A stretch of DNA of 64,000 nt from Verrucomicrobiota bacterium (GCA_026398275.1 JAPLTF010000063.1:1-64000), one strand, 5' to 3'. Shown: positions 45,030-54,039, counted from the first letter of the stretch. Program-made: numbers and translations. The notes: a model not told the origin generated them from the letters alone.

Positions 45030-48000
45030 ATGAATAATCATCAACTGAAATCCTGCCTCCTCGCCCTGGCCCTTCTTGCTTCCTCTCTAATCCCTCAGGC
45101 GGCCGACGCTGCAGACGCGGCCGTCTTCAAGATCACCGACCAGGTCGAGCGCCCGAAAGAGAAGGTGCCGCCGCTGGGAGTCAACGGCTACGGTGGATGC
45201 GGATCGGTCGATTGGGCGCGGAACAATTTTGTGCAGAACATCGGCAACGAGCCGATTTACTGGCGGAACCTCCACCGGGTTGTGACCTCGGGGCCGAACT
45301 GGTTTGAGTTCGACGGAGCCGGCACATCCTGGTTTCAACTTTGGGCCACCGGATTTCTCAGCGGCGCGGACGTGCGGATCTACCGCCTGGTGGACAAGGA
45401 GGGGAAATCGGTATCGGAAAATGGGGCTGCCCCCGACATGTCGCGGGCCGACCATGTGGCCCTTGTTGGGAAGACAAAAATTCTTCCCGAGGGTGCGCCC
45501 GGCTACCCCGACGGCGGCTGGCTGGTGACAAAATATGGCGAGGTGCATCCGAATGTGAATATCGCCTGGGGCAACCACTCGGCCACGGACACGGCGGGGA
45601 TCGTCAACGGGAAGACCTACTGGTATTCGGTCGTCGCCATCGGTGCCGATGGCACCACGTCGGAGCTCGCCACGGAGGTCAGCGCCACGCCGCAGGCCGG
45701 GTCGGACACCGGGCCGCACATTCTGGTTTTGTCACGCGAGGACAAGCTTCCGCCGGTTACACTCGGACAGACATTTTCCATGGAGCCGAAGGTCTTCGGC
45801 GGAAAGCCGCCGCTCACCTGGTCGGTGGTGGATGCCGAGGGAAAACCGGGGGAACTGCCGTCGGGATTGTCCCTTGATCCCGTGAGGGGGCTGATCACGG
45901 GCCTTCCGATCCGGGAGGTTGACCCCGGAACGCCTTTGCGCCTGATGGTCACCGACGCATCAGGCAAAAGCGACACCCGCACCTGGCTGATCAACCCTCC
46001 GGCACCCGCCGCCGAAGGTTCGAAGCCCGAGCCTCCCACCGACCTCAAAGCGGTCGCGGGCGACGGGTCCGTGACGATCTCCTGGACGCCGAGCAAGTCC
46101 CCGGGAGTCGTCGGTTATGCCCTTCGCAGATCCACGGCCCCGCTGGCCAAGCAGGAGGACCGGGTTTACGTCGTGGATGGCGGACCGAAAATCGAGCCAT
46201 TTGATTACGTGGTCATCGGGCGGAAATTCGATCCTTTTGAAATGAAGTATGTGAACCAGCGGGTGCGCGGGATCGGGGGCGATCCGAACATTCTCGGCGG
46301 ATATTGGCAGGGCGATCCGAAGCGGCTCCAGTTCAAGATGGTTCCCCATCCGGCTCCCGTGCCCGCCGAAATGGTGGATCCCGGAGAAACCTGCATGGAA
46401 GTCGATGCCCTCACCCCCGATGAGGTCTCCATCTGGCAGGTTGTCTTCTGCGGAACGGAACAGGGCGGCGAGTCGGTCTGGTATGGCCAGCTCGATCCGG
46501 GGAAACACTACCGCCTCGATGTCTGGCTGCGGCAGGAAGGCCTGCAAAACGGCGGCGAGGTCACCTTCAATTATGGAAATGGCGGGTCCGTCCCGGTCCT
46601 TCCCGACATTGAGACGAAATTCGAGGTCACCGGGGAGTGGAAAAAATTCACTTACGAATTTACCGGCCCCGAGCGTCCGGCCAGTCCCCTGCATTACGGG
46701 CACAAATTCACCTTTACGGGACCCGGCAAGCTTTGGATGGATAACGCGAGCGTTGCCCGCATTGACAAGCCGGAGGACGCCGCAAAGCCCTACGTGCCGA
46801 ACGCCACCGTGCTGGACGAATATCTCTCCACCCAGCCGAAGGATGGACCGAAGGGCACCTATCGCTGCTGGGTTCTCCATCGCGATCTCAACATGGATCA
46901 CATCCTGAGCTGGCACGGAAATTCGTCTGTGTCGCCGGACTGGCTGACCGGAGTTGGCAGCACCGGGGAAATGATGCTGCCGCAGGCCCTCGAGTGGTGC
47001 CGGCTCACCGGCGACAGCCCGGCCACCCGCGTTGTGCCGTGGATCGTGATCCAGCACGTCCTGCATTCCGAGGAGGACTGGCTCGCACTCGTGGAGTTCC
47101 TCGCGGCCCCTTACGATCCCAAGACCGACACGCCGCAGAGCAAGCCGTGGGCCTACCGCCGCACCCAGCAGCGCGGGGTCAACACGCCATGGACGGATGA
47201 GTTCCGCGAGATCGTCATCGAGTTCGGCAACGAGACCTGGCACAACGGCGCCAATGCCGCATGGCTCGGGTTTGGCGGGTTCAACCAGATCTGGCAGGGG
47301 GGAAAAGCCTACGGAATCTTCTCGCGCTACCTGATCGAAAACATGCAGCGCAGCCCGTATTGGAAACCGCAGAACCTCGACGGCAAGATCCGCTTCGCTC
47401 TCGGCGACGGCTATGTTTTCAACGGCGACGGGATTTCGTATGGCGAGGAGGCCATGAAGGAATGCCCGCAGGCGACACTCCTCGCCCGCGCCAACTACGT
47501 CGGGCCGAAGTGGGAGACCGGGGACGCTTCGAGCGGAGTCTTTGATGACGAGGGCGTGCAGGAGACGCTGCTCAGCTACGCCGCCGGCGAGCAGGAACAT
47601 TTCGAAAAAAAGAAAGCCACGCGCGATGCGATGGCGGCGGCCGGACATGCTTATGACATGGCCGCCTACGAAAGCGGCCCCAGCGGCTATGCCTTGCCCG
47701 GCACCGCCGCCCCGGAAATCGTCGAGGTCAACGAGAAATATGGCAAGAGCCTCGCCATGGCGGTCGCCGCTCTTGACAGCTGGCTGGGATCCTACCAGCA
47801 GGGCTGGACCTACCAGAACTTCTTCAGCTACGGCCAGGGGAAATATTGGAACAGCCACACGCCGTTCTGGGATGGGTTCCGCCCGACCCCCGGCTGGCTG
47901 GCCATGGGTATGCGGAACCGCTTCGCTTCGGGCGACATGATGCGGGTCGAGACGATCTCGGTCCCCACAATCGACCGGTTGCTGAAAAATATCCCGCTCG

Positions 48001-48347
48001 TCGGCTGCTACGCGTTCCGCGACGGCAACAAGTGGTCGGTTTTTGTGCTCAGCCGCAAGCTCGGCGGGATGTATCGCGGCTGGGACCAGGGGGCCGGAAG
48101 CATCCCGGTCACGCTCCAGCTCCCGTTCAAGAAGGCCGGGAAGATCATCCTGCACAAGCTCACCGGCGACCCGCGCGAGGGCAACCGCGAATCGATGAAA
48201 ATCGAGATCCAGTCCGCACCCGTTCCCGCCACAGCGATCAATGCGCCGGACGGTTCGTTCCCGGTGAACCAGACCACGGGCGCAAGTCCGGAGGGCATTC
48301 CTGCGGGCTCCATCCTGCTCTATGTGTTCGAGGATGCGGCCCCATGA
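45030..48347 (+). CDS. Exported clan A-like hydrolase with Ig, FN3 and CBM-like domains
   Basis: This 1105-aa protein starts with ATG 45030 and has a signal peptide ending near residue 28 (AADAADAAV). The N-terminal 220 residues are beta-rich. A putative-Ig repeat (about 230-315) and an FN3-like segment (about 325-400) follow, then a carbohydrate-binding-like beta-sandwich (about 400-580: LDPGKHYRLDVWLRQEG). The C-terminal region has IVIEFGNETWHNG with E735 and MAAYESGPSGY with E881. This is the acid/base and nucleophile pattern of clan GH-A, also seen in the paralogue at 31071. It probably acts outside the cytoplasm on a polysaccharide. The GH family is not identified. It begins a three-gene unit with an exported protein and an MFS transporter. 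Confidence 0.65.
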   Translation: MNNHQLKSCLLALALLASSLIPQAADAADAAVFKITDQVERPKEKVPPLGVNGYGGCGSVDWARNNFVQNIGNEPIYWRNLHRVVTSGPNWFEFDGAGTSWFQLWATGFLSGADVRIYRLVDKEGKSVSENGAAPDMSRADHVALVGKTKILPEGAPGYPDGGWLVTKYGEVHPNVNIAWGNHSATDTAGIVNGKTYWYSVVAIGADGTTSELATEVSATPQAGSDTGPHILVLSREDKLPPVTLGQTFSMEPKVFGGKPPLTWSVVDAEGKPGELPSGLSLDPVRGLITGLPIREVDPGTPLRLMVTDASGKSDTRTWLINPPAPAAEGSKPEPPTDLKAVAGDGSVTISWTPSKSPGVVGYALRRSTAPLAKQEDRVYVVDGGPKIEPFDYVVIGRKFDPFEMKYVNQRVRGIGGDPNILGGYWQGDPKRLQFKMVPHPAPVPAEMVDPGETCMEVDALTPDEVSIWQVVFCGTEQGGESVWYGQLDPGKHYRLDVWLRQEGLQNGGEVTFNYGNGGSVPVLPDIETKFEVTGEWKKFTYEFTGPERPASPLHYGHKFTFTGPGKLWMDNASVARIDKPEDAAKPYVPNATVLDEYLSTQPKDGPKGTYRCWVLHRDLNMDHILSWHGNSSVSPDWLTGVGSTGEMMLPQALEWCRLTGDSPATRVVPWIVIQHVLHSEEDWLALVEFLAAPYDPKTDTPQSKPWAYRRTQQRGVNTPWTDEFREIVIEFGNETWHNGANAAWLGFGGFNQIWQGGKAYGIFSRYLIENMQRSPYWKPQNLDGKIRFALGDGYVFNGDGISYGEEAMKECPQATLLARANYVGPKWETGDASSGVFDDEGVQETLLSYAAGEQEHFEKKKATRDAMAAAGHAYDMAAYESGPSGYALPGTAAPEIVEVNEKYGKSLAMAVAALDSWLGSYQQGWTYQNFFSYGQGKYWNSHTPFWDGFRPTPGWLAMGMRNRFASGDMMRVETISVPTIDRLLKNIPLVGCYAFRDGNKWSVFVLSRKLGGMYRGWDQGAGSIPVTLQLPFKKAGKIILHKLTGDPREGNRESMKIEIQSAPVPATAINAPDGSFPVNQTTGASPEGIPAGSILLYVFEDAAP

Positions 48348-48360
48348 TCGCATAAATCCT

Positions 48361-49026
48361 ATGAATACCCCCCCTAAACTCCACCTTCTGGCCGTCCTGC
48401 TCAGCCTTTCGATCTCCAGCTCTCTCGCAACAACCCCGCAGGCGCTGGAGATGGACAAGGCTGGCGTGATCTCCATCGTCACCGATGATCTCGATGGGGT
48501 CAGGCTCATCTTCGGGCTCACGGATACCTCCGAGGGCTACTGGCGGAGCCCCAAAGTCGTTCCGACATTCGAACCCGAAAGCGGAAAGGAAATCGAGCGC
48601 TCCGGCACATACGAGTTTCCCGATGGATCGACTGTCGAGGAAAAGACGACGGTGAAACTGAAAGGTTCCGACATCGAGTTCAAAGCGTCGTGGCCCAACC
48701 AAAGCCCGGCGACCGGGTTCGGGATGGCGGCTCTGAAGTTCCCACCGGAGATTGCCGAGGATCTCACGATCGAGGTCAACGGAGAGACCAAGGTCGTCAA
48801 TTTCGACAAATGCGTTTTCTTTCCTGAGGGCAAGGAGGTGGTTTTCAAAAAAACCTCGACAGGCAAATTCCTCTTCAAGGTCACCGGGGAACAATCAGGG
48901 AACGCCGTCATGTTTCAGGAGGATAACAAGGAGGCCGGGCTCGATCTCCGGATGGGTGGCGGAGCGCTCACCACATTGATCTCCGAAATCACCGGGCAGA
49001 GCTGCACGATCTCCTTCAAAGAGTAA
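48361..49026 (+). CDS. Small exported protein of unknown function
   Basis: This 221-aa protein starts with ATG 48361, 13 bp after the previous stop. A signal peptide of about 24 residues (HLLAVLLSLSISSSLATTPQ) leads into an all-beta mature part. The pattern includes IERSGTYEFPDGSTVEEK, EFKASWPNQSPATGFGMAAL and GQSCTISFKE at the end. No catalytic motif is evident. I do not recognise the family; the fold may be a beta-sandwich similar to part of polysaccharide lyases or galactose-mutarotase-like proteins. It lies between the clan A-like hydrolase and the MFS transporter, so a role in binding the same glycan is plausible but unproven. Confidence 0.7.
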   Translation: MNTPPKLHLLAVLLSLSISSSLATTPQALEMDKAGVISIVTDDLDGVRLIFGLTDTSEGYWRSPKVVPTFEPESGKEIERSGTYEFPDGSTVEEKTTVKLKGSDIEFKASWPNQSPATGFGMAALKFPPEIAEDLTIEVNGETKVVNFDKCVFFPEGKEVVFKKTSTGKFLFKVTGEQSGNAVMFQEDNKEAGLDLRMGGGALTTLISEITGQSCTISFKE

Positions 49027-49046
49027 GCGCGGAGTTTTCCTCATAA

Positions 49047-52000
49047 ATGATCATTACCCGCCAGCCCCGGATCCCCTTCAGTTGGCTCCTCATGACGATG
49101 GTGCCGTGGGTGTTTTTCTATTTTCTCATCACGGTGAACGGGGTGAACTTTTTTGTTCTCAACCGTCTCATCGACAACCCGGCGGCCCTGACCTTTGCGC
49201 TTTCGATCCCCGGGTTGCTTTTTGTCTTTCTGCCGCTCGGCCCGTATATTTCCTACCAATCCGACCGGATCTGGACACGCTTTGGCAGGCGCAAGCCCTT
49301 CCTGTTGGTGGGCTTCTCCGGGATGGCCTTCGTATTGCTGACTTACCCGCTTGCTCCGAACATCTGGGTCTTCATGGGGCTGATGTTTCTGGGGGCGCTG
49401 TTTGGTTGCTTCAATGCGCCGTTTGAGGCGCTGAAGCTTGAGGTCATTCCGCCCGCCATGCGGGGTCGCTCGGCGGCCATCGGCACATGGATCGTCACCA
49501 TTGTGAACATCCTCTTTGGGATGATGGTGATCGGGCGGTTTGACGAGGTGATACCGTTTTTGAATTTCCCGCTGAGCGGGGACAAGATCATCTTCTGGAG
49601 TGCGGCGGTCGGGCTGCTGATTGCACTTTTCATCTATGCGTTCGGGATTCATGAGATGTCGCCGCACAGTGAAATCACGGGCGAAAAATTCAGCTTCAGC
49701 CAGATGTGGCATGTGCTCACCACGCCGCAGTTGCGCTACCTCTACATCTTCGGGATTGCCTCGATCCTGCTCACAGCGAATCTCGGGGCGCTCGGTCAGC
49801 TTCTCTACATCAATCAATGGGGCTACAGCTTGCAGGAGATGGGTTTCAACGTGGCGGTGGGCGGCGTGATCAATCTGTTCCTCATTCCCCTCGTCGGATT
49901 GTTTGCGGACAAGGGCAAGGGGCAGAACCGGATGAAAATCTGGATCACCTGCCTGGTTCTCGTCCTCCTGATGAACGTCGCCTATTTCAGCTATGTGACA
50001 TGGTATCTGCCTGACCAGCGCCCCTCGCTGGTGGAGATCATCTTTTTTGGCGAACTCATTGCGGTGGTCGGGATTGTGGCGGGCGTGGTTTATTATCCGT
50101 TGGTCTATGATTATGTTCCGCGGAACATGATGGGGACTTACTTTGCGGGGGTTTCCATTCTGACCGGCATCTTCAGCTTTCTCTCGGTCAACGGCCTCGG
50201 TCTCTTCATGCTCGGCTGGGCGAATTTGTTTCAACCTCCCGCCGGTCAGATGGCAAGGGTTGGCCTGGCTCAGGAGACCAGCGCGAGGGAAATTCAGCAA
50301 GTGCTGGCCTCCGCCGGGTTGGCCACGCCGGATGGCGGGCGCGCGGCGGCACCGGACATCGTCGTCAATCCGTGGTTCGCGAACGGGATCGTCCAGGAGA
50401 CCGGGATTTGTCAGGAAATCCGGCTTCGCGATGCCGACGGCGAACGCATGCGCAGCCGCAAGGAAGAGCTGAAGAAGAAAATTGATTCCGAGGAAGCCAG
50501 GGGAGCGAAAACCGACCAGGCAAAACTTGCGGCCTTAAATACGGAAAAGGAAACCCTCGTTAGTGACCTCACGAAGCGGGCCGATCTCTGGAGCGCGGAA
50601 GTTCTTCGTGCGCTCGATGACCGCCTGGCCAGGCCCGGAAGCGAAACGTTGGCGTCCGCCGAACTCCCGGCCGTGACCGCGCTCCTGCCAACCCTCCGCA
50701 AGGCCGGTGACCGCGAAGTGGACAAGCTCAACCGGGCCCTCCGCGCTGCTGATCCGGATTTTGTCGCCCTGCGGGTCATCCTTCGCGGTCAGGATTTTTT
50801 TCTGCAAGTTTCCACCCTGCTTCCGGCAAATATGGCTCCGGATGCTGTCATTGACACCGCCTGCCAACGCCTCATTGCGCTGGCTGACCAAACCGGCAGC
50901 GGCCTGATCGCACCCGATGCGCGGCCCGTGGAACTCACCACCAGGCCGGCCGTCTCGGCGGACATCGCCCTCGTCGAGGACCCGATCCCAAGTTTTGTTT
51001 CTCCGATATCCCGCGTGGTGAACCATGTGCTTTCGACGTTCACGGAAGTCCCGCCGCCCGATCAAAAACTCATCACACTCGCCCGCAATCTGGTTGCCGG
51101 GGAGGATGGGGGCGGTGCCCGGGTCGATGCGCTGCCGTCCCACAAAGGGGTGCATGTCGTCCGGATTTCCGGAGCCGATCCTGCGGAGGATCTCCCTGCC
51201 CGCGTCCAAGGGCTTGTCGAAAAGGTGCGGACCGAAGGCGCATCGCTCAAGCTCACGGTGCCGGCCTCCCTGATCGATGAAGGCGCGGTGCCGGTTCGCT
51301 ACAACTACCTTGCGGGATACCTCTACGTTTTTCTGCTCGTGCTGGGAGGATTTGTCCTGGTGGCCTTTTTTCTTATCAAAGAAAAGGCGGGGCTGGTGCG
51401 TCGTTTGGGAGCCGAGGAAGTCGAAGCCGAGAGCGCGCTGGCCGAGGAAAATGCGCGCAAGGCGGAAGCGGTTGCCGCAGAAGCTGGCGAGCCCATTCCG
51501 CCTGCAGTCGTTCACACTTACACCCCGGGGCACTTCCTTCCGAAAGTTCTTTTTGCAGCAGCAGGTCTCCTTGTGGTGCTCGTGGCCTTGTTCCAGGTCT
51601 GGCCCCACTTGCGATTGCCCGCCGTGGGCGAGGCGACCCAGGCCGTGGCCATCTCCGTGCGCGCGGACAAACCCGGCCAACCCGAAGTGGTCCTGCACAA
51701 CCAGGCGGAACTCGACGAAAAAATGACCGCTGTCCGCAATGCCAAGGACTACCACTGGACCTTCTATAATGACTTCCGCTTTGAAACGAAAGATGGCCGC
51801 GAGGTGGTTCTGCAGCGCGAAGTGGGCAGCAAACTCAAACCCTCCATGCCGCTCATCGATGAGAGCGGATTGCCCGCCACAACCAAACTTCTCTACGATC
51901 CCGCCAATCCCGCCATCGCCGTGCTGCCGCTCGAATTCAGCTCATGGTTCGTGCCGGGCCTCATCGGGATTTTCGGGCTGATGGCCTTTCTTGTCGGAGC

Positions 52001-52049
52001 AACCCTCGCTTGGTTCGCCCGGAAACCCATTCCGATCAGCGTGGACTAG
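49047..52049 (+). CDS. MFS sugar transporter with long soluble insert and extra membrane helices
   Basis: This 1000-aa protein starts with ATG 49047. The first 400 residues form a twelve-helix MFS carrier of the GPH/sucrose-like type, with SYQSDRIWTRFGRRKPFLLV after TM2 and GLFADKGKGQNRMKI in the second half. A hydrophilic region follows (about 405-745), including a coiled coil (456-505: RSRKEELKKKIDSEEARG). Three further membrane helices lie near 754-776, 831-852 and 967-990, with soluble segments between them. This is about twice the normal MFS length. The gene is last in a unit with two exported carbohydrate proteins, so import of an oligosaccharide is likely. Its 3' end overlaps the convergent lacI-type gene by 14 bp. 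Confidence 0.85.
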   Translation: MIITRQPRIPFSWLLMTMVPWVFFYFLITVNGVNFFVLNRLIDNPAALTFALSIPGLLFVFLPLGPYISYQSDRIWTRFGRRKPFLLVGFSGMAFVLLTYPLAPNIWVFMGLMFLGALFGCFNAPFEALKLEVIPPAMRGRSAAIGTWIVTIVNILFGMMVIGRFDEVIPFLNFPLSGDKIIFWSAAVGLLIALFIYAFGIHEMSPHSEITGEKFSFSQMWHVLTTPQLRYLYIFGIASILLTANLGALGQLLYINQWGYSLQEMGFNVAVGGVINLFLIPLVGLFADKGKGQNRMKIWITCLVLVLLMNVAYFSYVTWYLPDQRPSLVEIIFFGELIAVVGIVAGVVYYPLVYDYVPRNMMGTYFAGVSILTGIFSFLSVNGLGLFMLGWANLFQPPAGQMARVGLAQETSAREIQQVLASAGLATPDGGRAAAPDIVVNPWFANGIVQETGICQEIRLRDADGERMRSRKEELKKKIDSEEARGAKTDQAKLAALNTEKETLVSDLTKRADLWSAEVLRALDDRLARPGSETLASAELPAVTALLPTLRKAGDREVDKLNRALRAADPDFVALRVILRGQDFFLQVSTLLPANMAPDAVIDTACQRLIALADQTGSGLIAPDARPVELTTRPAVSADIALVEDPIPSFVSPISRVVNHVLSTFTEVPPPDQKLITLARNLVAGEDGGGARVDALPSHKGVHVVRISGADPAEDLPARVQGLVEKVRTEGASLKLTVPASLIDEGAVPVRYNYLAGYLYVFLLVLGGFVLVAFFLIKEKAGLVRRLGAEEVEAESALAEENARKAEAVAAEAGEPIPPAVVHTYTPGHFLPKVLFAAAGLLVVLVALFQVWPHLRLPAVGEATQAVAISVRADKPGQPEVVLHNQAELDEKMTAVRNAKDYHWTFYNDFRFETKDGREVVLQREVGSKLKPSMPLIDESGLPATTKLLYDPANPAIAVLPLEFSSWFVPGLIGIFGLMAFLVGATLAWFARKPIPISVD

Positions 52050-53067
52050 TAATCCCCAGCGTCTCCCCCTCGATCCAGACCGGCTCGACCACATGTTCCA
52101 TCGATTGCCGGCTGAGCCCGCGTTTGCCCCATCCGATCAAGTCCCGGAGGATGGTTAACGACTCCCGGGTCATATTCATGATTTGAAGGTCGCAACCGGA
52201 AACCAACGGGAGGCCGGGCAGGCGGTCGGTCACGCTCAGGACAGCCGCAAGGGGAAAATCCTCAGGAATCCGAAACCCCGCTTCCCGCAGCGGAACGATC
52301 ATTTTCCAGTGATAAGCCACGATGACATCAGGGCGTTGTTTCCGCAGCCAGGCCAAAGTGTTTCCATCCAGAAAGTTGGCGTTTTTCACCTCGGCCTCCC
52401 GCCAGACGCAGGTCACACCGGTCGGAAGCTTGCGTTCCCTGAAATTCAACAAGGCCCCGTAGCGGGCGTCATCGTCCTCTTCGTTTCCGGTGTTTAAGAG
52501 GAGGACCGCCAACCGCCGATACCCCCGCGCCACCACCTGCCGCAAGGTCTCCGCCATGTAGTCAAAGGCATTCTGCTCGACCAGATGACAGGGCAGATCG
52601 GGCAGGGCCCGCGAACCTTTCACGAGTGAAAACTTGTCCCAGTCGAAGCGCTGGCGTTCCTCCGCCGACCATGTCATTCCACCCGGCGCAATCGACAGCC
52701 CGGAAATCCCGCGATGCCAGAGCGAGCGCGAACCCTCCTCCGGCGAACGGAATTCCTCGACCGCGATGTAGTGCCCCTGCAGATCGAGTTCCTTGCAGGC
52801 GACTATAAACTCGGGGTTGGTGCGCAAACTGCCCCCCAACTGCCCCACCACCAATTGTCTTCTGGCGGCGGACCTGGAACGCTGCCTCACCAGAAGCGAG
52901 GCCACCGGGTTGATCTGATACCCGAGGCGGGCCGCCACGGCCTCGACGTGAGAGCGGGTTTTTGCCGCCACGCCCGCCTGCCCGCGCAGGGCCTGCGAGA
53001 CCGTGAACCCGGAAACCCCGGACTCACGGGCCACGTCATCCCGCGTGATTTGATGGCTCTTTCTCAT
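52036..53067 (-). CDS. LacI-family transcriptional regulator
   Basis: This 343-aa protein starts with ATG 53067. Residues 7-30 (ITRDDVARESGVSGFTVSQ...) form the LacI-type helix-turn-helix, and 50-62 (YQINPVASLLVRQ) fit the hinge helix with the minor-groove Leu. The rest is a periplasmic-binding-protein-like effector domain (about 75-335), with ISGLSIAPGG and YRRLAVLLLNTG as typical segments; it should sense a sugar. The gene is transcribed away from the PEP-CTERM gene. A perfect 12-bp palindrome sits just upstream of its start. It is the only DNA-binding regulator in the window and therefore the first candidate to bind the six conserved boxes, though other LacI paralogues in the genome could do so. 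Confidence 0.92.
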   Translation of the reverse strand: MRKSHQITRDDVARESGVSGFTVSQALRGQAGVAAKTRSHVEAVAARLGYQINPVASLLVRQRSRSAARRQLVVGQLGGSLRTNPEFIVACKELDLQGHYIAVEEFRSPEEGSRSLWHRGISGLSIAPGGMTWSAEERQRFDWDKFSLVKGSRALPDLPCHLVEQNAFDYMAETLRQVVARGYRRLAVLLLNTGNEEDDDARYGALLNFRERKLPTGVTCVWREAEVKNANFLDGNTLAWLRKQRPDVIVAYHWKMIVPLREAGFRIPEDFPLAAVLSVTDRLPGLPLVSGCDLQIMNMTRESLTILRDLIGWGKRGLSRQSMEHVVEPVWIEGETLGITSPR

Positions 53068-53070
53068 ATG

Positions 53071-53082
53071 CTACACGTGTAG
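53071..53082. promoter_or_regulatory. Perfect palindrome directly upstream of the lacI-type start
   Basis: CTACACGTGTAG is a perfect 12-bp palindrome with the central CG usual in LacI-family operators. It ends 3 nt before the lacI-type ATG and lies about 90 bp before the divergent PEP-CTERM gene. Autoregulation is the simplest reading. Its sequence differs from the six GTnAAG boxes. Confidence 0.5.
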
Positions 53083-53171
53083 GTTTCCGTGATCTTGCGC
53101 CTTTGGGGAAAAATTGGAAGTTTTATTCCGTTCACGCACTGCCCATTCCAAAAACAACACAGCTGAACCCT

Positions 53172-53933
53172 ATGAAAACACCCTGGAAATCCCTCTCCCT
53201 CGTCGCTTTCTTGGCTGCCACTCTCGCAAGCTCGCACGCGGCCACGATCACGTGGGCAACCCCGACAGCCATCACTGCCAACTCGGATGTTTATAACTCT
53301 GGCACATTGGTCATGGCCTACAACGTCGGCACCTCCACGAGCACGACGGTGAACGGAGTCACGTTCGCGGGTTTCAGCACATCTGGAAGTTCCACCACTG
53401 TTGGCAACGCGACGCTGAGCACGACGACATCCTTCGGAAGTTACAACGGCTTTGGTGAGGGCGCTACAGGAGTTTGGCCCACTTTGTCGAGCAACTATCA
53501 GACTCTTCTGACCAACTCCACCTATGCCAATAGCGAGCCAGGCACCTTTACGTTAACCCTCTCGGGACTTACCAACGGTCAGAACTATGTCTTCCAGATC
53601 TGGCAAAACGATTCCCGCAATTATGGTTACGGTCGCGAATCACTCGTGACCGGCGGGGCCAACTCGGTCACGCTTAAATACAATGTTGGCAACGGCACTG
53701 GCTGGTTGGGTTATGTGGGGGGCACAGGGCAATTTGTGACAGGCACATTCACAGCTGACAGCACCAGCCAGGTGTTCACGATCCTGGGAACCGGATCGGG
53801 TAATTTCGGTGTTGCTGGACCATCCACCCAACTCGCCGCCTTCCAACTTCAGGCCGTCCCCGAGCCCACTACTTGGGCCTTGCTGGGCGCGGGCTTGACC
53901 GTTGTGACCATCTTCCGCCGCCGTCGCGCCTGA
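53172..53933 (+). CDS. PEP-CTERM sorting-signal protein
   Basis: This 253-aa protein starts with ATG 53172 and has a signal peptide (SLVAFLAATLASSHAATI). The mature part is Thr/Ser/Gly-rich and all-beta (YVFQIWQNDSRNYGYG), like a small exported sandwich domain. The C-terminus reads VPEPTTWALLGAGLTVVTIF followed by RRRRA. This is a textbook PEP-CTERM tail: the motif, a membrane helix and a basic end recognised by exosortase. No exosortase gene is in the window, so sorting must rely on one elsewhere. It is divergent from the regulator and may be controlled by the intervening palindrome. Confidence 0.9.
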   Translation: MKTPWKSLSLVAFLAATLASSHAATITWATPTAITANSDVYNSGTLVMAYNVGTSTSTTVNGVTFAGFSTSGSSTTVGNATLSTTTSFGSYNGFGEGATGVWPTLSSNYQTLLTNSTYANSEPGTFTLTLSGLTNGQNYVFQIWQNDSRNYGYGRESLVTGGANSVTLKYNVGNGTGWLGYVGGTGQFVTGTFTADSTSQVFTILGTGSGNFGVAGPSTQLAAFQLQAVPEPTTWALLGAGLTVVTIFRRRRA

Positions 53934-54012
53934 TCATTTGGAGTGCGGTGGCTTGACACCGCTTTGGGACAACGAAGCAAAAGCGCGGTCCAGCCCGCGC
54001 ACTCCAAATGAT
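53933..54012. repeat. 80-bp inverted repeat after the PEP-CTERM gene
   Basis: The outer 15 bases ATCATTTGGAGTGCG are perfectly repeated in inverse orientation at the other end, and the inner arms (GGTGGCTTGACACCGCTTT and GCGCGGTCCAGCCCGCG) pair in part. It begins on the last base of the PEP-CTERM stop codon. It may act as a terminator or mRNA stabiliser. Similar GGAGTGCGGTGGC palindromes are, from memory, common in Verrucomicrobiota. Confidence 0.75.
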
Positions 54013-54039
54013 ATCCGTTTTGGAACAAATCCGAATTTT

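Noticed and set aside
45960-48521. An 853-codon minus-strand frame opposite the clan A-like gene at 45030.
   Set aside because: The plus-strand product has a signal peptide, domains and catalytic-type glutamates; the minus frame has none.
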